Below are positions 60,301 to 64,000 of a stretch of 64,000 nt of DNA, in pieces. Under the pieces are notes generated by a model. The model saw only the letters and a list, made by a program, of their open reading frames with translations. It was not told the DNA's origin and ran no database searches. The stretch is from UMGS755 sp045590535 (lineage in GTDB: Bacteria > Bacillota > Clostridia > UBA1381 > UBA9506): the NCBI GenBank assembly GCA_045590535.1, contig JAZNRE010000023.1, forward strand, positions 7,496 to 71,495, given 5' to 3'. Each line of letters begins with the position of its first letter. Position 1 is the stretch's first letter. The position numbers and the translations under genes are program-made.

Positions 60301-60551
60301 CTGTAGCGAAAATTGACGAAGGCACACCGGATATTATGGACCTGTTGCAGGAAGGACGCTTTGACCTGGTTATCAATACGGCAACCAAGGGTCGTCGTCC
60401 CGATCGTGACGGTTTCAAAATCAGAAGAAAAACAGTTGAGTTATCCATTCCCTGTCTGACCAGTTTAGATACTGCCAAAGCCTTTTTAACAGGCTTAATG
60501 AGCAGTCATAAAGAGAAAAATCTGACAATGGTTAATCTCTTGGATGTGTGA
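57354..60551 (+). CDS. carB: Carbamoyl-phosphate synthase large subunit
   Basis: The 1065-residue synthase has two homologous ATP-grasp halves (VLVIGSGPIIIGQAAEFDY near the start and VVIGSGPIRIGQGIEFDY near 550). VRPAYTLGGTGGG and VRPSYVLGGQGMEIAY are the ATP loops. The C-terminal MGS-like domain (from about 930) may bind effectors such as UMP. It makes carbamoyl phosphate with CarA and ends the pyr operon. The dihydroorotate dehydrogenase genes (pyrD/pyrK) are not in this operon. Confidence 0.98.
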   Translation: MPKYEDVKKVLVIGSGPIIIGQAAEFDYAGTQACRALQEEGIEVVLINSNPTTIMTDKMMADKIYIEPLVAESVRKVIEIERPDSILPTLGGQTGLNLAMELAEEGYLEKMNVRLLGTATEAIKMAEDRQAFKDTMESIGEPCIASLVVESCEDALAFAEEIGYPVIVRPAYTLGGTGGGIVNNEEELKEIASNGLRLSRVHQVLIEKCISGWKEIEFEVIRDGKGNAITVCSMENIDPVGVHTGDSVVIAPAQTLSDKEYQMLRNASLNIIHALGIEGGCNCQFALHPESFEYAVIEVNPRLSRSSALASKATGYPIAKVASKIAIGYGLDEIVNAVTGKTCACFEPTIDYCVIKFPKWPFDKFVKAKRTLGTQMKATGEVMAISDNIEGALMKAVRCLELGVMSFDLKKLKTLSKKDIVRRLSTIDDERFFVICEAFRRDVDIDMIHTITSIDLFFLHKLKNLVDMEKHLQQEELTPELLKEAKKMCFPDKLIASLSGISEIGVRAMRELHGIFPAYKMVDTCAAEFEAVTPYYYSTYDNYTETVSSMKKKIVVIGSGPIRIGQGIEFDYCSVHAVWALREAGYETIIINNNPETVSTDFDTADKLYFEPLTAEDVGNILEIEQPDGVLVQFGGQTAIKLTEALKDMGVRILGTKAEDIDAAEDREVFDDILEACKIRRPQGRTVFTHQEALEAANELGYPVLVRPSYVLGGQGMEIAYNDQDVQEFMDIITMIRQEHPILIDKYMMGKEIEVDAICDGTDILIPGIMEHLERAGVHSGDSISVYPAPTLTQEIRDQLVSYTEKLAKALHVVGLVNIQFVLYEGEIYVIEVNPRSSRTVPYISKVTNVPMVDLATRCVLGEKLKDMGYGTGLHPEGSHIAIKVPVFSFEKLHNVDISLGPEMKSTGEVLGISTDFSEALYKGLLGAGFKMSEKGNVLITVRDTDKEEMLDIARGFKELGYQIYSTQGTADFLMKNGVAAATVAKIDEGTPDIMDLLQEGRFDLVINTATKGRRPDRDGFKIRRKTVELSIPCLTSLDTAKAFLTGLMSSHKEKNLTMVNLLDV

Positions 60552-60583
60552 TTGTTTACCATACTGTAAAGGAGAGTTGAATT

Positions 60584-61102
60584 ATGAGTAATCCAAAAGT
60601 GACATTCACAATGGAAAACGGCGATGTTATGGTTGCAGAATTGTATCCTGAAATTGCGCCGAATACCGTTAATAATTTCATTTCGTTGGTTCAAAAGGGT
60701 TTTTACAACGGTTTAACCTTTCACCGCGTTATTCCCGGTTTTATGATTCAGGGCGGCGACCCTGACGGCCGTGGCACAGGCGGTCCGGGCTATAGCATTA
60801 AGGGTGAGTTTTTAATGAACGGCTTTGTGAATGAGTTAAAGCACACAAAAGGCGTTTTATCCATGGCTCGTTCGGGTCATCCTGATTCTGCCGGCTCACA
60901 GTTTTTCATCATGGGCGGAACTTCACCGCATTTAGATGGTCAATATGCAGCTTTTGGTAAGGTTATTGAAGGTCTTGATGTGATTGATAAGATCATCATG
61001 GTCCCCACCGACATGATGGATAAGCCTTTGGATGCGCAGGTAATGCAATCCGTAACCGTTGACACCTTTGGGGTAGAGTATCCCGCACCGGAAGTCAGAT
61101 AA
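60584..61102 (+). CDS. Peptidyl-prolyl isomerase, cyclophilin type
   Basis: The 172-residue cytoplasmic cyclophilin has NFISLVQKGFYNGLTFHRVIPGFMIQGGDP (in part), which includes the active-site Arg. GVLSMARSGHPDSAGSQFFI and LDGQYAAFGKV follow. GGAGAG precedes ATG 60584. It follows carB by 32 bp and may be transcribed with it. A strong terminator follows. Confidence 0.96.
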   Translation: MSNPKVTFTMENGDVMVAELYPEIAPNTVNNFISLVQKGFYNGLTFHRVIPGFMIQGGDPDGRGTGGPGYSIKGEFLMNGFVNELKHTKGVLSMARSGHPDSAGSQFFIMGGTSPHLDGQYAAFGKVIEGLDVIDKIIMVPTDMMDKPLDAQVMQSVTVDTFGVEYPAPEVR

Positions 61103-61117
61103 AGAATATAAAACCAC

Positions 61118-61154
61118 AAAGCGGTTATCACAAGACAGTGATAACCGCTTTTTT
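61118..61154 (+). terminator. Terminator after the cyclophilin gene
   Basis: GCGGTTATCAC pairs with GTGATAACCGC, followed by six T. Confidence 0.92.
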
Positions 61155-61443
61155 GCACTTTAAAATAGAAACGCTTTGTCAAGTGGCTGAAATCGCACTA
61201 AAAAGGAGGCTTAAACGGTTTAATTTATCTGTAAAGTGGTTCTGCTTCACAGAAAAGGAAATCGCAATATATAGGCATTTTTAAAGGAAATAGCCGCATA
61301 TGATTTTAAGGAAAAGCCTTGTTTTATCAGTGTTTTAATAATTTAATTATATAAAGGCAAACAGCTTTACACTTAATTTTATTTTATTTGTCGGCGATTG
61401 TTGTATTTTTAACGCATTTTTTGAACAAATTACACAATAGAAC
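61155..61443. other. AT-rich intergenic region, no gene seen
   Basis: This is about 290 bp between the cyclophilin terminator and the promoter of the AraC-type gene. Short A/T tracts and a weak inverted repeat (TCTGT near 61230 against ACAGA near 61250) are present. I see no convincing ORF with a ribosome-binding site, no tRNA and no known riboswitch. Confidence 0.5.
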
Positions 61444-61472
61444 TTGATTTTTTTGTCTAAATGTGCTATAAT
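61444..61472 (+). promoter_or_regulatory. Promoter of the AraC-type sensor gene
   Basis: TTGATT (61444-61449) and TATAAT (61467-61472) are spaced by 17 bp. Confidence 0.7.
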
Positions 61473-61513
61473 ACAACCAAATTTATCTGTATGAAAAAGG
61501 AGGGCAGAATGTC

Positions 61514-63721
61514 ATGCATAAAAAAACATTAAGAGAAGTATTTTTTAAGTTTACGGGCCCCTATATCGTTGTCATTCTGCTAGTTTTTCTCATTCAATTT
61601 GTTTTTATATCAATTGTTATGGGCGCTTTTGAAAAGAGCAATATGTCCATTTTGGATACAGCGGTTCAAAATGAACTTGATGAAATGGACTTGACCCTCT
61701 CATATGCCGAAAATATTGCACAGAATGTGGCTTTAAACAATGTTTTACAAGAGTTCTTCACGGCAGAGTCATCGGAAAGTCTGCGATATGAAAAAATTAT
61801 AGAGTTTCAGTCGGCACTCAATTCGTGCAGCTCCAGCAGTCCTTACATAAATGAAATTTGCATTCAAAACAACGCAGCGGACATGGTAATCGATTTATCC
61901 GCGGCATACGGTGAAGCCATTCGTTTCTATCAAGTTAAACTCTCTTCTGATGCCGAAACGGCAGAAAAACTATATCAAAATTCTTTGACGGCAGATGGCT
62001 ATGATGAAGGTGGTCTTGCCATTTATAAGCAGGGAAGCCAAACCATTCCCTTTGTGTTGCAGCTTTCAACTTATATGCAAAGAAACAGTTCAGTTGCCGT
62101 CTACATTGATTTTGACAGTATTGTATCCGGTATTAAACGATTAACAGAAGAGAATAACGGCTCTTTTTTTATTGCTAACAAGCAAGGTACGGTGTTGCTT
62201 CAAAATGGTGATGTGAAAGGCCTTGATGAAGCCAAGTTCCTCAGTCGAAAGTTACCAAACGACCGTGAAAAGAAAAAGCTTGGCGGCAATACATATTATG
62301 TGTTTACCGGCACATTGGCCCGGTCCGGCTTGCGTTGTGTGTTGCTTTTTCCTGAAAAACAGGTTTTTGGTCAGGTTTCGTTTTATCGTCACATTTCTAT
62401 GTTCTTTAATCTCTTGGCCTTGATGGTGGGTTTTTGGTTCTGTTTCCGCATTACAACCAAAGAAAGCCGCGCCTACATGGAACTGATGAATGCCATGGGT
62501 GTTAAACGGCAAAAGATTGACAGGCACGAAAATGTTTTTAAAGAAATGATACCGCATATTGAAAAAATGAAGCACGAAAGTGACAGTTATCTTCGTTCCG
62601 GTGGACAAAATGTGTTGCGGGAATTGCTGTTGGGTGAATTTGACCAGCCGGAAAAGATTAAAGAATTGGTCAAAACATACGAATTGCCGCTTTATGGACC
62701 TCGTTACGGTGTTATGGTTATTGATTGCAAAAACAAGCGGGGCTCTGATGAATTTGGAAGAAATTTTCGTGAATTTATGGAGCACGAAATTTATGAGATT
62801 GTTCCCCAGTGTTGTATTTATTTTGAGAACAAAAATAACATTGTATTGCTGTTTTCGACCGATACAAAAGGTGATGCTTTTGATGATTATGCACGGCTGT
62901 TAGTGGCTCGCCTTGAATGTGATGTGTTTTTAAAATGCCATATTTCGGCTGTTTTCGGTGTGGGTGAATCGGTCAGCTCTTTAGAAGAACTGCCAAAAGC
63001 TTATCGACAGGGCAGTGATGTTGTCAGCTATGCACAACTGACAGACGGTAATGAGATTTTATACAGCCATCTGCCTCAGGAGGATGAGGGTTATTATTAT
63101 CCCATTGATTTAGAGCGTAGTTTATTTGAATATGCACTTGAATCGAACTTAGACGGCGTTCGGAGTGTTTTAGAGACAATTCAGGCAGAAAACTTTGTCA
63201 ACAGAAAGCTGTGTCTTGCTAGCATTAAGGAACTTTTAACAGAGCTTCGTTCCAGTGTTAACAAGATTTGTCGTCAAGAATCTATTGAATATGAATTCCA
63301 TGATTCTTTCGGCTCTATCCGGCACTTTTTTGAATATACCATGAACTTCTTTTATATTATCTGTGCCGAACCTTCTGAAACACAACACATAAATCGCAGC
63401 TTGCATGTTTGCCATGAAATCCAGGCATGCATTTTAGAGCATTACAATAACCCCGATGTTTCTTTAAATTGGTTGGCGGATCAGTTCAGTTTAAATCCCA
63501 GCTATATATCGGCTATGTTTAAAAAACATCTTGGTTTTACATGGTCAGCTTATCTTGAAAATGTTCGAATGGAAAAAGCGGTCGTTCTTTTACAGGAAGA
63601 GCATATGACGGTTAAAGAGGTGGCGTTAAAAACAGGCTTTGCCAATGAAGGAACTTTTAGACGCAGCTTTAAGCGCGTTTACGGTATGAGCCCTATGGAA
63701 TGGCTAAAATCTAAAAAATAG
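61514..63721 (+). CDS. Membrane-bound AraC-family sensor-regulator
   Basis: The 735-residue protein has a membrane segment at about 16-38. A 250-residue extracellular sensor region follows, then a second membrane segment at about 296-313. A cytoplasmic linker leads to a C-terminal AraC helix-turn-helix pair (about 638-735; VSLNWLADQFSLNPSYISAMFKKHLG and MTVKEVALKTGFANEGTFRRSFKRVYG, both in part). This one-component sensor type typically controls carbohydrate ABC transporters beside it. AAGGAGGG lies 9 nt before ATG 61514. The next gene is such a permease. The ligand is unknown. Confidence 0.9.
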   Translation: MHKKTLREVFFKFTGPYIVVILLVFLIQFVFISIVMGAFEKSNMSILDTAVQNELDEMDLTLSYAENIAQNVALNNVLQEFFTAESSESLRYEKIIEFQSALNSCSSSSPYINEICIQNNAADMVIDLSAAYGEAIRFYQVKLSSDAETAEKLYQNSLTADGYDEGGLAIYKQGSQTIPFVLQLSTYMQRNSSVAVYIDFDSIVSGIKRLTEENNGSFFIANKQGTVLLQNGDVKGLDEAKFLSRKLPNDREKKKLGGNTYYVFTGTLARSGLRCVLLFPEKQVFGQVSFYRHISMFFNLLALMVGFWFCFRITTKESRAYMELMNAMGVKRQKIDRHENVFKEMIPHIEKMKHESDSYLRSGGQNVLRELLLGEFDQPEKIKELVKTYELPLYGPRYGVMVIDCKNKRGSDEFGRNFREFMEHEIYEIVPQCCIYFENKNNIVLLFSTDTKGDAFDDYARLLVARLECDVFLKCHISAVFGVGESVSSLEELPKAYRQGSDVVSYAQLTDGNEILYSHLPQEDEGYYYPIDLERSLFEYALESNLDGVRSVLETIQAENFVNRKLCLASIKELLTELRSSVNKICRQESIEYEFHDSFGSIRHFFEYTMNFFYIICAEPSETQHINRSLHVCHEIQACILEHYNNPDVSLNWLADQFSLNPSYISAMFKKHLGFTWSAYLENVRMEKAVVLLQEEHMTVKEVALKTGFANEGTFRRSFKRVYGMSPMEWLKSKK

Positions 63722-63746
63722 CTCGTTTTATATAAAATTTTGCATG

Positions 63747-63776
63747 TTGACGCTGTTTCTTTTTGTGCTGTATAAT
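63747..63776 (+). promoter_or_regulatory. Promoter of the sugar ABC permease gene
   Basis: TTGACG (63747-63752) and TATAAT (63771-63776) are spaced by 18 bp, 30 bp before the start codon. Confidence 0.75.
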
Positions 63777-63806
63777 ATTCATATAAAATTGAGGAGGCGT
63801 TTTCTT

Positions 63807-64000
63807 ATGAGAAAAACAGCAAAGTTAGCGGAATTAACGCCATCAAGTTCGATTCCGCGAAAGCATCATCCAATTATAGCTGAAATCATACGCAATCGTC
63901 AGCTATATTTAATGGCGGCCATTCCGGTCATCTACATCTTTATATTCAAGTATATTCCGATGACAGGTGTTCAGATTGCATTCCGAAACTATTCGCCGAC
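63807..64000 (+). CDS. ABC transporter permease, LplB-like, 3' end outside window
   Basis: Only the first 64 codons are present. After a polar N terminus comes a membrane segment (LYLMAAIPVIYIFIFKYIP) and then MTGVQIAFRNYSP, the sequence that opens LplB/YteP-type sugar permeases. GAGGAGG lies 8 nt before ATG 63807. It sits directly after the membrane-bound AraC regulator, the usual arrangement for oligosaccharide uptake loci. Confidence 0.85.
   Translation, partial: MRKTAKLAELTPSSSIPRKHHPIIAEIIRNRQLYLMAAIPVIYIFIFKYIPMTGVQIAFRNYSP

Overview
The window reads as a stretch of chromosome from a spore-forming, low-to-mid GC member of the Bacillota, most likely Clostridia (inference). The signs are T-box leaders, a PyrR-type attenuator, sporulation-family genes (spoVAE, ytfJ), an AbrB regulator with a zinc ribbon, SLH-domain surface proteins, SipW-type signal peptidases and an F-type ATP synthase whose c subunit carries a sodium-type ion site. 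Most of the window is housekeeping sequence packed in short-gap operons. One island-like block (about 8.4-18.6 kb) has a different character.

Layout. 1-4.3 kb: the 3' part of an acyl-CoA synthetase gene, then a T-box leader with an apparent isoleucine (ATC) specifier in front of an unusual HTH-cupin-acyl-CoA synthetase fusion. 4.4-8.3 kb: a second T-box (phenylalanine, TTC) controlling pheST. 8.4-18.6 kb: a tyrosine recombinase, a structured 0.3-kb noncoding segment bounded by exact 18-bp inverted repeats, a TetR regulator, and a surface-protein operon. That operon holds two SipW-like peptidases, two small TasA-like secreted proteins, an SLH-anchored protein and a 1295-residue protein with BspA/DUF285-type repeats, a Hedgehog/intein (Hint) domain and a long acidic tail. 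18.6-19.1 kb: tRNA-Pro, tRNA-Tyr and tRNA-Thr on the minus strand. 19.3-27.9 kb: abrB-like, DUF3343, pyrE, radC, a lone spoVAE, yebC, azlC, a TagO/WecA-type transferase with UDP-GlcNAc 2-epimerase, an M20 dipeptidase and yhcH. 28.0-36.2 kb: the complete atpIBEFHAGDC operon, then glnA. 36.3-40.2 kb: a monofunctional transglycosylase, an M50 protease, scpA-scpB, DUF2953 and ytfJ. 40.2-47.9 kb, minus strand: an AEC transporter, purE, hisC, miaB, ylbF-like, mutS and smpB, probably one transcription unit. 48.1-49.7 kb: a divergent SLH protein. 49.9-52.3 kb: a PqqD-like, S26 peptidase and ABC exporter trio. 52.3-60.6 kb: pyrR-pyrB-pyrC-pyrF-carA-carB behind an attenuator. 60.6-64 kb: a cyclophilin, then a membrane-bound AraC-type sensor-regulator and the start of a sugar ABC permease.

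How the genes connect. The pyr operon and the separate pyrE cover UMP synthesis except for dihydroorotate dehydrogenase, which is not in the window. TagO-type transferase and UDP-GlcNAc 2-epimerase could supply the ManNAc-containing secondary wall polymer to which SLH domains bind, linking them to the two SLH proteins here (inference). The SipW/TasA-like block resembles a biofilm-matrix fibre operon with its own wall anchor. Its Hint-domain giant is the strongest candidate for undescribed biology. The Ile-type T-box on an acyl-CoA synthetase suggests isoleucine synthesis by activation and reductive carboxylation of 2-methylbutyrate, which is testable.

All calls were made by reading sequence and translations. 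No database search was run.
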